64,000 bases of DNA from Corylus avellana (GCF_901000735.1 NC_081545.1:1470583-1534582); one strand, 5' to 3'. Shown: positions 46,829 through 57,915, counted from the stretch's first letter. Made by a program: numbers and translations. Notes: a model not told the origin generated them from the letters alone.

Positions 46829-49800
46829 CTAGGTCTTCATTAACCAATCATGTTTTCTTGCAATCACAGTATGCCCAATTATTATTCCAACAACAAATCC
46901 AAATCCATATCCAATCACAACTATTTTCCAGCCAAATTCAAACGGTGATCCAAATTCTTGACTTTTTTTAAATATTGAAGCTTGAGAAGGCGGCTCATTA
47001 GAATTCCAACATTTCTTTGTCAATGGTCTCCCACACAATCTTGGATTCCCCTCAAAGGAGCCGTTTTCAAATGTATCAAATTATTTCCCTTGTGGTATAG
47101 GTCCCATGAGATTATTTTGTGAAACGTTAAAGAATTCTAAGAAAGTAAGATGTGTTAGCTCCGGTGGGATTTTTCCTGTCAATTTGTTCTGAGAAAGGTC
47201 CAATGCTTCTAGCTCTACAAGGTTCCCTAAAGATGATGGGATGCGACCAGTAAGATGGTTATTAGAAAGGTTGAGCAACAGAGCTCCCTTTAAATTTCCA
47301 ATGGATACCGGTATCTCGCCGACAAATCTATTGCTTGAGAAATCAATGGCTGTGAATAATTCTTGGACCTTCTCGTAGAAAAGATTATTGCCTTTGTTTG
47401 TCATCATCATAGAGTAAGTATAAGCTTGAGGCCAACCGAAATATCCGAGACCTTTTTGTATTTCAAAGCCTGGGTTTTCTTGAATATATGTTAACGAATT
47501 CGCATTCTCAAATTTTCTGGCCTTCCAACTTTCAAGAAGTCCTAATGGCAGCTTTCCCCTAAAATCGTTGTAGGAGATGTCAATGATTCGCATGTTGGGG
47601 AACTTGAAATAAGTTTGAGGTGTCCCCATTTGACCGTTGAATTTGTTTGAACGTAACATGAGGACCTCTAACTTTGGAAGATGTCCCAACCAAAATGGAA
47701 ACCTATCATTGAATTGGTTATCGCTAAGATCAAGGACCTTTAGCATTGCACACTTGACCAACGATCTCGGTAAATACCCTTGGAATTTGTTTTGACTGAA
47801 ATTTATTACCTTCAATTGGCCTCCTCCTATCCAAGTCTCTGGAATGCTTCCTTGAAATTTGTTTCGTCGCAGATCAAGTACTGATAGAGAAGCACCAAAG
47901 TTGTCCAAGCACCGAGGAAGTGAACCACTTAAATTGTTATTAGCCAAATCAAGGACTTTAAGATGATGTAGATTACAAAGCAATTCTGAAATATTTCCAC
48001 TCAATGAGTTGTTTGAGATATAAAAATGCAAAGTGGAATTTGGTGGAACAGGAAGCGACCCTTGGAACAAATTGGACCTGAGATCAAGAATTTTTAGAGC
48101 CCCAGGAAGAAAAATTGGATTTTCATCAAAGCTTGTGAGAAAGTTGTTGGAAAGATCAAGAACTTGTAGGACTGGTTGAGTGCTTTCTGCAGACTGGAGT
48201 GCTTTTGGCTGACTTATGTTCCAAATCCATTTTGGGACTTGGCCATGAATCTTGTTGTTGGACAGGTTTAAAAACCTCAATTCAACTTGGTTTCTTAGGA
48301 AATTCGGAAACTCGGTCAAGTTGCACGAAGAAAATCCTAAAGCTTGAAAGCTTTGAAGAGGTGCATTGGCACTGGTTTCTTTAGTAAGTAACGACAATTG
48401 ATTACCAGAAATATGCAATGCAGTTAGTTGTGTAAGCTTAACAAACTTGTCAAACTTCAAAATGCCATTAAGGTAGTTGTCAGAAAGATCAAGAAATTCC
48501 AGATTCTTGAGGTTGAAGATTGAGTTTGAAATTTGACCATGAAGCTTATTGGTTGAAAGATCCAAGACACGTAATTGTGTCTTTGAGTTCATAGGCCCAA
48601 AAGTAACTGGACCAGTTAACCGATTGTTGCTCAAGTAAAGGTCGGTCAGTTGTGTCTCATTCATAAGACCGAAATGCATTTCACCACTCAAAAGATTATA
48701 GCTTATATCAATTTGAGTAAGTTGTGGCAAGTTTACAAGCCTAAAAGGGATTGGACCTGTCAATTGATTGTTGGAAATGTCTAAATCAGAAAGTTGAACA
48801 AGGTTTCCAAGTGAATTTGGGACATTACCAACAAAAGTGTTATGTGAAAGGTCAAGAGATGTGAGTTTAGTGAGGTTACCAAGTGAAGGCGGGACATTAC
48901 CCGCAAAAGAACTATTTGACAGGTCAAGAAAAGTGAGACTAGTGAGCTTACCAAGTGAAGGCAAGATGTTACCCACGAAAGAGCTATTTGAAAGGTCAAG
49001 AAAAATGAGTTTTGTCAGGTTTCCAAGTGAATGCGGGATGTTACCCTTGAAAGCATTATTTGAAAGACTAAGAGAAGTGAGTTTATTGAGGTTTCGAAGA
49101 CAAGGCGGAACCTTACCTATGAAAGCGTTATTTGAAAGGAGAAGAGAAGTGAGTTTAGTGAGGTTTCCAAGTGAAGGTGGAATGTTACCTACGAAAGCAT
49201 TATTTGAAAGGAGAAGTGAAGTGAGTTTAGTGAGGTTACCAAGTGAAGATGGAATGGACCCCAAGAAATTGCAACTCGTCAGAGACAACTGAGTCAAGAA
49301 GCCAAGGTTTCCCATGGAAGTAGGTAGCTCACCTGAGAAATTCGTGCCTAAGAGGATCAATGTCTCAAGCGGACTACTCCATGTAAAGCCAGGTAGATAA
49401 CCGGTGATGCCTTCATTGCCACCTACATCAAGAAATCGTAAATTTGATAGCTTAAAGATGCCTGTTGGAAATTCTCCGTACAAACCACAGTTATGGAGAG
49501 AGAGGAACATTAAAGATGAAAATTTTGTAAAAATATTAGGCACAGTAGAGTGAAGGTTCACCCCACTCATATCAAGTTTTTGTAGGCGGGTCAAATTTCC
49601 AACTAGGCTTCTTAGGCTATGCCTTTTGATTCTCAAAAAGGAATTATAGTCTTGCGACAAATCTAGGGATGACAAGTGAGACAATTGTGAAATTTGTAAC
49701 GGGATTTGACCAAAAAACTGAGAGAAAGAAAGATTGAGATTTGTTAATCTTGAAAGATTACCTACTTGGGATGGGATTTGAGAGTCAAAGTGATTGTAGG

Positions 49801-50170
49801 CAAGGTTAAGCCTTTGGAGGTGAACAAGGCGAAAAAGGCTACTAGTGGAATTAATAGAACCATAGAGACAACTGCTACTGAGGTCGAGGCCAATTACATG
49901 ACCTGTGCTCTCATCGCACTCCACCCCATCCCATGAGCAGCAATCACTTTTGTGTCCTAGTGTCCAAGACGCAACCTTTTGGCAAGTAGAAGGATAAAAA
50001 AATGCAGATTTATCGACGATAAGGCTTTCCTTGAATTGCAACAAGGCTGAGCTCTCATCATGATGGCAGAGGGGTTGCATAAAAGGAGAAGAATGAGTGA
50101 GAATAAGATGCAACTGTGAAAGTAAAAAAAGAAAGCGCATGAAAATGAAGAGAGAAAGCGAGAGACCCAT
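46829..50170 (-). pseudogene. RLP2: near-full-length Cf-4/Cf-9-type LRR receptor-like protein with one nonsense codon
   Basis: One frame runs 1029 codons from ATG at 50168-50170. Signal peptide about 1-27; N-terminal cap with CHHDES at 35-40 and CCSWDGVEC at 77-85; about thirty LRRs of the extracellular xxIPxxLGNLxxLxxLdLS type, including a run of seven very similar 24-residue units; island (YSMMMTNKGNN, YEKVQELFTAIDFSSN); final LRRs ending GPIPQGK. TAA at 47081-47083 replaces a Gln codon. In the same frame the sequence continues through SFEGNPRLCG, an acidic spacer and a complete transmembrane helix with GxxxG spacing (KIVVIGYGFGFVVGIIIG), then KHDWLMKT, where a small deletion relative to RLP3 gives a stop at 46829. 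Without readthrough the product would be a secreted ectodomain. Such receptor-like proteins act at the plasma membrane with SOBIR1-type partners. Confidence 0.9.
48743..49246 (-). repeat. Seven tandem 72-bp LRR units inside RLP2
   Basis: The coding sequence repeats a 24-codon unit (GNLTKLTSLLLSNNAF type) about seven times with high similarity. The 151-aa ORF on the opposite strand is a shadow of this repeat. Confidence 0.8.
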
Positions 50171-50233
50171 AATGTTTTGTTTGGAACTCTTAGATATGCT
50201 TGTTAGTGAAGGGAAGGTAAACAGGAGAGCTTT

Positions 50234-50241
50234 AATTTATA
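50234..50241 (-). promoter_or_regulatory. Putative TATA box of RLP2
   Basis: Minus-strand TATAAATT in the block shared with RLP1, about 65 bp upstream of the RLP2 ATG. Confidence 0.6.
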
Positions 50242-50833
50242 GGCTGCACACAAAGTCTTGTGCACTTAATATATATATGAAATTACCTAGATTTTGGCCG
50301 GAGTGCTAGAGAAATAACAATATGAAAGCATCTCCCCGAGGTCCATTAATGTGTTTGATTATTCTTCAAGTCTTCACTTGATGTCAAGCCGTTTGCGTGT
50401 GTCAAGGGATCCTAGATCACAAGTTATCTTTCTTCTTCCGAGTCTTCTCTTCGTAAACTATACGGATTTGTTGGCGTAAAATTCGGTAGTTAAGGGATAT
50501 TGTACGTTGTCAATAAATTTCGGAGGTTTGTGGTGGGGAGTCGGATGGTTCTTTTATTTTTCTTTGGTTGTATTGGTGGCATCCTTGTGATATATATATG
50601 ATTATGGCAGTAGGTTGAACCTAAACTTTCATCTCCTATAAGCAGGTGCTTTCAACTCCTGCAAACACATGCATGGTTTCAATAAATTCTTGATTGATTT
50701 ATTATGTCATTTACTTGCCGATGTCTTTAAATAGACACATACAATAAAATAGGATAAATAATATCCAACTAATTGATCAACTTAAAAATAAAACTAATTT
50801 TAATCCTAATTGATAACTACTAATTAATCCTTA

Positions 50834-50862
50834 CTAGTTCATAATCCGCGCTATGCACGAGA
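50834..50862 (-). mobile_element. Candidate Helitron 3' terminus
   Basis: On the minus strand CGTGCATAGCGCG, able to form a short hairpin, is followed about ten bases later by CTAG and then T. Helitrons end in CTRR after a hairpin and insert between A and T. No 5' TC end was identified, so this is weak. Confidence 0.3.
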
Positions 50863-51064
50863 TTCTTCATTATAATTTAATTTAAAATTTAAATACATTT
50901 TTATTGTATTTTTTATTATATGTTGTAAAAAAAATCTATCGCACGTTTAAATCATAGGAAATTATGTCACCTATTATATTTCAATCAAATAAAACTCATA
51001 ATTATGAACATTAAAAAAAAAATACAAAGTAAAAAAATAAAATAAAATCATTTTTTTTATGAAT

Positions 51065-51068
<4 letters not shown>

Positions 51069-51099
<31 letters not shown>
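51069..51099. repeat. (TA)n microsatellite
   Basis: About 15 perfect TA dinucleotides in an AT-rich spacer. Confidence 0.9.
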
Positions 51100-51101
<2 letters not shown>

Positions 51102-52021
51102 CACTCAATATTTAATGCAATCAAATCAATCATCTAATATCATATTCAATACTAGGATTGCTTCCTAATTTGACTAGGAGATTGAAATACAATTTTTCTG
51201 GGATTCTTAGAGCTTTTAGGGTTTGTTTGCTCCCTATGAATAGACCACTAAGCTTCAAGAAAGAGGAAGAGGCTATAAAGGCTGCAAAGTACGAAATTTC
51301 AAGAATAGTTCTCCCTTTAGTTTAGTTTTCCTTTATGTTTATAATTTATTTTCCATAGTTATGTGTAGCTAATTTCTCAATTAAGGTTGAGGATGAAGCC
51401 TCACCGATGAAGAGCAACCATATTTTCATGTAAGTTGATATTATCCGATTTTATGAGTTTTAATATTTTAATTGTTCTATTTCAATTCAATTAGTGGGAT
51501 GATTTATGGATATCTCTTGTAATATACTAATACATTTGATGATTTAAGATAGTTTCATTTAATTAATTGCTTGGGTTTTCTTTTATCAAAATATTGGATA
51601 TTCATTGTGTTTGTTCTACAAATACACTTGATGATTTAATCTAAACTGGATATATATCTTTTGTGATTTGAGCAAAGAATAGATTCATTGAATGATTTAA
51701 TTAAACTTTGAAGCAAAGTATAACATACATAAGATTTTTATTGTGAGAACTTTGGATATATATTGCTATGATTTGGTGGTGTAGATTCCAAAACGTTAAT
51801 ACTTTATCTTTTGATTTATTTCCCTTTTATTTAGTTTATGTTTTCTGTTTTATTCAAAAATCATAAATCTTTGAAAACTAGTTTAAGATTTAATTGATTT
51901 AGGTATATTTTGTTTTCATCAACACAATTCTTGTGAGTTCGACCTCGCACTTGCATCCTTATATTGCAAAACAATTTGTGCACTTGTGAGTACATTAAAA
52001 TTTCACAACACATATCACAAG

Positions 52022-52100
52022 AAGGGGAGAGGAGATTCGAGCTAGTGACCTCAGTTTTATGAGGCGTGGTTCCTAGCCGATTGAGCTACCACTTGGAGAC
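52022..52100 (-). mobile_element. tRNA-derived SINE head (candidate)
   Basis: On the minus strand GGTAGCTCAATCGGC resembles a pol III A box and TAGCTCGAATCTCC a degenerate B box about 45 bp further on. The sequence lacks the acceptor and anticodon stems of a real tRNA. The body and tail of the SINE would extend leftward, but I could not fix its end or a target duplication. Confidence 0.45.
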
Positions 52101-53294
52101 TAATATTTATATATATCAAAGCACGGCACGTGCTTGACTTCATGCAGTCGAAAGCTTATAATTAAGCGCAGTGGACCCAAAGTCCATTGTTCTTACTCTG
52201 AGTCTCACATTTTGCAAATTTGCTAGTTTCTCTCTGAAGTCTACTCAAATACGTTGAAAAAACAAAAACAATGTACTTCCATTAGCTTGTCAATTATTGC
52301 GGCCAATTTCCCAAACCAGCTCATACACTTTTGCATACGTTAAATGCATCAATTTTGTGCCGGTTTCCTTCTTTTATTTTTTTTTTCCATATTGCTTTTT
52401 GTATTCTAAATTATGAGTTCAATTTGAATTTTTTTTAAAAAAACAAATTACCTACTTATCAATAATATGATTACATGCTTTTTTATTTCCATAATTATTT
52501 GATAATTATACAAAAATTAATCAGTAGAATTGAAAAATGAAATACCAGTAAAAGATATTAAAATTAATCATATATTTTTTTTAAAAAATTATTATGTTCC
52601 TATTTTATCCTAACAAAAGCTAGTACTTGTTCACAATTGTCTTTCTCCTGACTGACTCTGCCCGGCCTTGACGATTGTTTTGGAAGGTTTGTTATCATTT
52701 TAAAAACAAAAATAAAAATTAACATTCAAATTGAGATCTATAAATAAAAGTTAACGTTTATCCTCACCGTCGATATTTAGAGATTTGTTAAACATGATGA
52801 TGAGAGATATGGTCCTGTGAAGACTTGTGATTTTCTTCTTCCAAGTCTTCTCTTGGGTAAACTATGTACAGCAAGGGATTAGATATATTGATCCGTCCTG
52901 AATTATTGGTAGATTTCTTCCAGAAAACGTACGATTGGCGACTATTCTCCAAATCATGTCTTGACTATTCACGAACACAACAAAAGCCAAGGAATAGCAA
53001 TCAGGGCAGCGTGAAAGGAAGGCTACCTAGCTCAACGAGTCCAAATTAGTCGTCCCCGCAAATCAGGCCAAGTTCCTCTTTACCTTATATATTCTCCCGT
53101 CTTCAACATGTTGATGCCCATGCCAACACGCAAAAAAATCCTTGCATATATGCCCGAAACAATTGATTATATCAACTACTTCACTTTGTTATTTTTACTT
53201 GATATCCTATTTTCCAGCGAAGTTGCTGTCTCAACTCTCAAGTTACTAAAGCCAAATCCCCACCCCACCCCCACCTAAACCATCTTTTAATAAA
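52101..53294. other. Intergenic region between RLP2 and RLP3, left part
   Basis: AT-rich DNA. Part of it (about 52800-52960) resembles the region upstream of RLP2 around 50430-50520 (CCGAGTCTTCTCTT and CAAGTCTTCTCTTGGG contexts), suggesting an old duplicated promoter flank. No supported gene. Confidence 0.4.
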
Positions 53295-53482
53295 GACAAA
53301 TGTTATGCGTACAAAATATTTTACAAAATAAATTATTGTAAAGTGATGTGATACAATACAATTGAGAATAAGATGAATCAAATTTTTGAGAAATTCAATC
53401 GTATTGTGCCACATCACTTTGTAAAAATGTTATTTATTTATTTATTTTATAAAATATTTTGTAATTAAGTTTAGCATTTGTC
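53295..53482. mobile_element. Mutator-type MITE (188 bp)
   Basis: Near-palindromic element: GACAAATG at the left, CATTTGTC at the right, with inverted similarity extending about 90 bp into each side. Flanked by perfect TTTAATAAA repeats (53286-53294 and 53483-53491), the 9 bp expected for Mutator-type insertion. Confidence 0.8.
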
Positions 53483-54001
53483 TTTAATAAAACCTAAACC
53501 ACCGTGTAGAACCCCAACTTTTGGGTTTGAATCGTAATGTTGCAACTACGACCATGCTTCCAGGCCATGGAAGTTAATTTTGTGCGCTGGAGAGGGGGCT
53601 CTTTCAGCTATCCACACGCCAAAGCTTGCGCCTGATTAATTTGGCAGTACTCTCTCCTATTATTGCAAAAATTGCATCATATATATAAAGGATATGAAGA
53701 ACTTTGTTTTCTCCCAAGTTCGACTAATCGAAACTGATCATACTGAATAATAGGATAAGTAATGAACTCTAGTACAACAACAAAAATTATAGAAAGAAAT
53801 ATATTAAAGATCCCACCAAAGCATTTTACATACAACATTTTAATGTCACTCTAAACCAAAATACAACAAAACAACAATGAAGAAAGGAAGGAACACATTA
53901 CACAGAAAAAAAATAAAAAAATAAAATAAAAGATTAGAAAACACAAGTACAATAATAAAAAAACATTGCTTTGATAACGTATCATATTCAAACTATTTTA
54001 T

Positions 54002-54190
54002 TTAATTTCTGCGTCTCCTCTCACTCAGTGGCCTCATTCTAAAGGTCTTCATTAACCAGTCATGTTTCCTTGCAAACACAATGGGTCCAATTATTATTCC
54101 AACAGCAAATCCAAATCCATATCCAATCACAACTATTTTCCAACCAAATTCAAATATTGATCTAGACTCTTGGCTTGCTTCAAAGATTGA
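54002..54190 (-). pseudogene. RLP3 3' end: transmembrane and cytoplasmic tail
   Basis: Minus-strand frame SIFEASQESRS, then an acidic spacer, the transmembrane helix (KIVVIGYGFGFAVGIIIG), and a short basic tail KHDWLMKTFRMRPLSERRRRN with stop at 54002. This is the undamaged C-terminus against which the RLP2 deletion can be read. It is separated from the rest of RLP3 by the hAT-like insertion 54191-57244. Confidence 0.85.
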
Positions 54191-54359
54191 GGGTCCGTTT
54201 GGTTTGCGGAATAGACCCCTGAAATATATAACTATTTGCATAGAATAGTCATTCTATTGTTTGGTAGGGGTCTATTCCTGGGATTAGTTATTCTCATAGG
54301 AATGACTAATCTCATCCATACAGGAATAGCTATTCCTCTAAAAAATGAGACACTACAAA

Positions 54360-55100
54360 AAATTTGGTCATTAGCGACCAAATTATTAGCGGCGACCCAA
54401 ATGTTGCCGCTAATGAGGGGTCATTAGCGGCAACTTTTAAAGGTTGCCGCTAAGGACCTCTCATTAGCAGCGACAATAAAGTTGCCATTAATAGCAGACG
54501 CCAAATACCAAAATAATTGATATTTAGCAGCAACACCAATAGTGGTGACCATTATCGCCACTATTTACCACTCATAAGCGGCGACATCACACAATCGCTA
54601 CTGTTGGGCACTCAATAGTGGCGACACACGTTGCCGCTAATTAAACACAATCAGCGGCAACAAACTATTGCCGCTATTATGAGCCTAATAGCGGCGAGAT
54701 CTTAAAGTTGCCGCTATTGAGTGGTCAATAGCGGCAACGTTTGAAGTTGCCGCTAATGGTCCTGAAGAAAAAAAAAAAAAAATAGGCCTTATTAGCGGCG
54801 ACAAAAAGTTGCCGCTATTAAATGCCTAACAGCGGCGACTTTTAAAAAGTTGCTGCTAATGAGGGGTCAATAGTGGCTGCTAATGGTCCTGACGAAAAAA
54901 AACAAATAAAAAATATGCCTTATTAGCGGCGACATAAAGTTGCTGCTATTGAGTGCCTAACAGCGGCGACTTTTAAAACTTGCTGCTATTGAGGCTCAAT
55001 AGAGGCAACTTTAAAAGATGCTGCTAATTGTCTTGGAAAAAAAAAAAAAAATTGGCCTTATTAGCGGCGACATCAAGTTTATGCTATTAAGTGGTTAATA
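54360..55100. repeat. CACTA-3 left subterminal array
   Basis: Many inverted and direct copies of TTAGCGGC(G/A)AC and GTTGCCGCTAA. The spacing and sequence differ from the arrays of CACTA-1 and CACTA-2. The right array lies at 56040-56550. Confidence 0.8.
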
Positions 55101-55104
55101 GCGG

Positions 55105-55200
55105 GAGCATACTGGTCCAAGATATTTAATGCATTCTTGCCGAAGCCTTGATCTCGGGCAATCTTTAAGATCAACCTCTTTGCCATCTCCAATGTCCAAC
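55105..55200 (-). other. Possible captured exon in CACTA-3
   Basis: On the minus strand an acceptor (TTTGTGCAG) precedes an open frame reading [18 protein letters not shown] and onward for about 37 codons before a stop in the subterminal repeat. The composition is protein-like and less AT-rich than the surroundings. I do not recognise the family. Confidence 0.3.
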
Positions 55201-56689
55201 CTGCACAAAGTACATATATTAAGCTTTCGATTGACTCATTGTTTTGATTAGCACTAGAGATTCAGACTATTTGCATGGGGTAGGAAACTATAAGAAAGCA
55301 TACTCCATTGATCTAGCAACCTTACTTGTGATGTCTGCATTTTAGAAAAACCCTCCTATCCAGGAGATAAAGGTTCATGCTAAGGGCATGGATCAAAAGC
55401 CATCATGGTAACTAACTAACATTCAATTATTTCCCCAAACATTCCATGCTAACATGTACTAGAGTTCCTTCCTTGTAATTATTCTCCCCTTTCATTCTAA
55501 TTAGTCGTACTGTAGTCTTAACAGCCATTGACTAATTAGTTGCAATGTTCTTCTAATAGCAATTGAATCAATGTGAACATTGGATACATGAAGAAATAAC
55601 AGAGTGGTTGAGGCTGTGATTACATATGCATGTGGAGTTTTAAGAATATTATACTAAAATCATTTTAAGAATAGTTTCTTTTTATAATGTATACTTGTTT
55701 ATGTTTATCTTATGCTTGGATATAAATTGAAAACAAAGAATACTGTGAGTGTTGCATGTGTATCATGTTTAGCTATTGTTCTCTCATTCTAATAAGCTAT
55801 GAAGGACAAAAATAAAATAATCAACCAACAAAAAAAAAAAACCAAAATGTGCCTACCAATAGAAAAATGGCTGCTGGTCATCATCTGGTTATATATATAT
55901 ATAGATGCTTTTTTTTTTTTTTATTATTATTATTTATTTTTTTTTTTTATCATTAGCGCCAACTCCATGTGGCCACTATTGACTTCTTTTTTTCTTTCTT
56001 TTCTTTTCTTTTCTTTCTTTTTTTTTTTATTTTTTTTTATTTTTTTTTTTTATTTTTTTATCATTAGTGGCGACATTGAAGTCGCCACTAATGACATACA
56101 ATTAGTGGCAACTCAGCGGTTGCCGCTAACGATATACCAGTAGCGGCGACCGTAGAACTATTTTGAACCTTTTTTTCTGGCCAAAAAAAAATTATTAGCG
56201 GCAACCTAGAGTGGTCGCTAATGAGTTGTCATTAGCGGTCATCTTGAAAGTCGCCGCTATTTAGCATTATCGTCGAATTACTACCAGCGACCAAATAGCA
56301 GCCGCGTGTGGCCGCTAATTGTAAATAGCGGCAACTTTTTGGTCATTAGCGGCGACTCAAAGTTGCCGCTAATGACCATAATTTTTGTAATGAGAGGAAT
56401 AGCTATTCCTGACTTGTCATTAGCGGCCATCTTGAAATTAAGTCGCCGCTATTTAGCATTACCGTCGAATTACTACCATCTACCAAATAGCAGCAACTTT
56501 TTGGTCATTACCGGCGACTCAAAGTTGCCGCTAATGACCATAATTTTTGTAGTAAGAGGAATAGCTATTCCTTATGAAAATGACAAGATTTTCCCAAAAA
56601 AAACTTTTTTTTTATTTTATTTTTTTAAATTTTTTTAATCTCAAACTTAAAAATATATTAATTGATTAATTAATTAAAAAATTATGTGG

Positions 56690-57030
56690 GTGGTCAACCA
56701 CCCCAATGGGTGGCCAGCCACCCATAGAAGGCCTTGGAGGTGGCCGCGCCACCCCCAGGGCCATCGGGGGTGGTCTAGCCACCCCAATTCACATTGGGGG
56801 TGTCCGGGCCACCCCCAGACGACCTCGGCAAGGTCCTCTGGGGGTGGCGCGGTCACCCCCGGTGTGAATCGGGGTGGCCGCTCCACCCCTAGACGACCTC
56901 GGCAAGGTACTCTGCGCCACCCCCTGTGTGAATCGGGATGGCTAGGCCACCCCGAAATCTCGCAGCCAAATCCACCGAGGGTGGTCGCACCACTTCCAGG
57001 TCATGCAGAGGGTGGCCGGCCACCCCTGTA
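56690..57030. repeat. GC-rich GGGTGGCC palindrome block
   Basis: Dense repeats of GGGTGGCC and GGCCACCC in alternating orientation, sharply more GC-rich than all neighbours. The same modules occur at 45220-45330. ORFs on both strands here are composition artefacts. Confidence 0.7.
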
Positions 57031-57244
57031 ATTCTAGTTTTTTATTTTTTATTTTTTTTTATTTGAGTTTTTTTTAAAGAAAGGTGGGGTGTTTGGTAAT
57101 TTTGGTTCAATTCCCATTAGAATACATATGTAATTACCAAACTAAGAAATAGGAATAACTATTCCATTCCGCCCTCCTATATTCCTAGTAATAGCTATTC
57201 ATTTTCTTAACAGAATACCCAATCCGCGAACCAAACTAGCCCCG

Positions 57245-57915
57245 AATGTTGAAAAGGAGCCTTATCAGAATTCCCACATATCTTTGTCAATGGTTTCCCA
57301 CACAATCCTGGATTAGCTTCAAATGAATTGTTCTGAAATGTATCAAATTGTTTCCCTTGTGGTATAGGTCCCGTGAAATTATTATGAGAAACATTGAAGA
57401 CGGTTAGGAAAGTAAGTTGTGTTAGTTGATGCAGAATCTCCCTTGACAATTTATTCTGAGAAAGATCCAATGCTTCCAACTCTGTAAGGTTTCCTAGAGA
57501 TGAAGGGATGTGACCGATGAGATAATTATTAGAAAGATTGAGCAATTGAGTTCCCTTTAAATTTCCAATAGATTTTGGAATTTCTCCAAGAAATTTGTTG
57601 CTTGAGAAGTCAATGGCTGTTAACAATTCTTGGACCTTCTCGTAGAACATATTCTGGCCTTTGTTTGCCATCATCATAGAATAAGTATAAGTCCGAGCAT
57701 TCTCAGAACCTGAAACAAAAGCTTTTTGTATAATGACGTATGAAGTTTCCCCAATATATGTTGACAATTGCACATTCTCAAATTTTTTTGGCCTTCCAAT
57801 TTTCAAGAAGTCTTAATGTCTACTTTCCCATAAAATCATTGTAGGAGATGTCAAGGATTCGCATGTTGGGGAACTTAAGATAATTTTGAGGTGTCTCCAT
57901 TGGACTGTTGAATTT
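57245..57915 (-). pseudogene. RLP3 5' remainder: LRR, island and C-terminal cap
   Basis: Minus-strand sequence from FNSPMETPQNYLKFPNMRI to the island (YSMMMANKGQN, YEKVQELLTAIDFSSN), final LRRs, GPIPQGKQFDTFQNNSFEANPGLCGKPL and FQHS, where the hAT-like element begins. A stop near 57815 and a frameshift near 57800 interrupt the frame. Nothing of the N-terminal two thirds of the gene is found upstream of 57915. Confidence 0.85.

Larger units (their letters stand above)
50242..52021. other. Intergenic region upstream of RLP2
   Basis: No gene recognised. Contents include a Helitron-like terminus (50834-50862), a (TA)n tract (51069-51099) and, near 51900-52015, a motif (GAGTTCGACCTCGCACTTGC ... 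GTGCACTTGTGAGTACA) that often marks the U5 end of Gypsy LTRs. I cannot delimit that LTR remnant. Confidence 0.4.
54351..56554. mobile_element. Small non-autonomous CACTA element ('CACTA-3')
   Basis: It begins CACTACAAAAAATTTGG at 54351 after AGA (54348-54350). Right termini occur twice: TTTTTGTAATG ending 56392 then AGA, and TTTTTGTAGTA ending 56554 then AGA. Subterminal arrays use a third motif, TTAGCGGCGAC, in both orientations. The interior (about 55100-55900) is mostly non-coding. No transposase is present. Confidence 0.8.
54191..57244. mobile_element. hAT-like element inserted in RLP3, with a CACTA element inside
   Basis: Inverted ends GGGTCCGTTTGGTTTGCGGA and the complement of CGCGAACCAAACTAGCCCC. 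Flanks AAGATTGA (54183-54190) and AATGTTGA (57245-57252) match at six of eight bases, consistent with an aged 8-bp duplication. GGAATAGCTATTCC palindromes recur in it. A CACTA element occupies 54351-56554 and a GC-rich block 56690-57030. No transposase is seen. Confidence 0.6.

Noticed and set aside
48837..49292. 151-aa plus-strand ORF inside RLP2
   Set aside because: Antisense shadow of the seven tandem LRR units; the sense frame is a well-conserved receptor.
52022..52100. tRNA gene on the minus strand
   Set aside because: A-box-like and partial B-box sequences are present, but no cloverleaf stems or acceptor; better explained as a SINE head.
56684..57031. 115-aa ORF and its antisense partner with many Trp, Gly and Pro
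   Set aside because: Made by the GC-rich GGGTGGCC modules; no start context, family or conservation.
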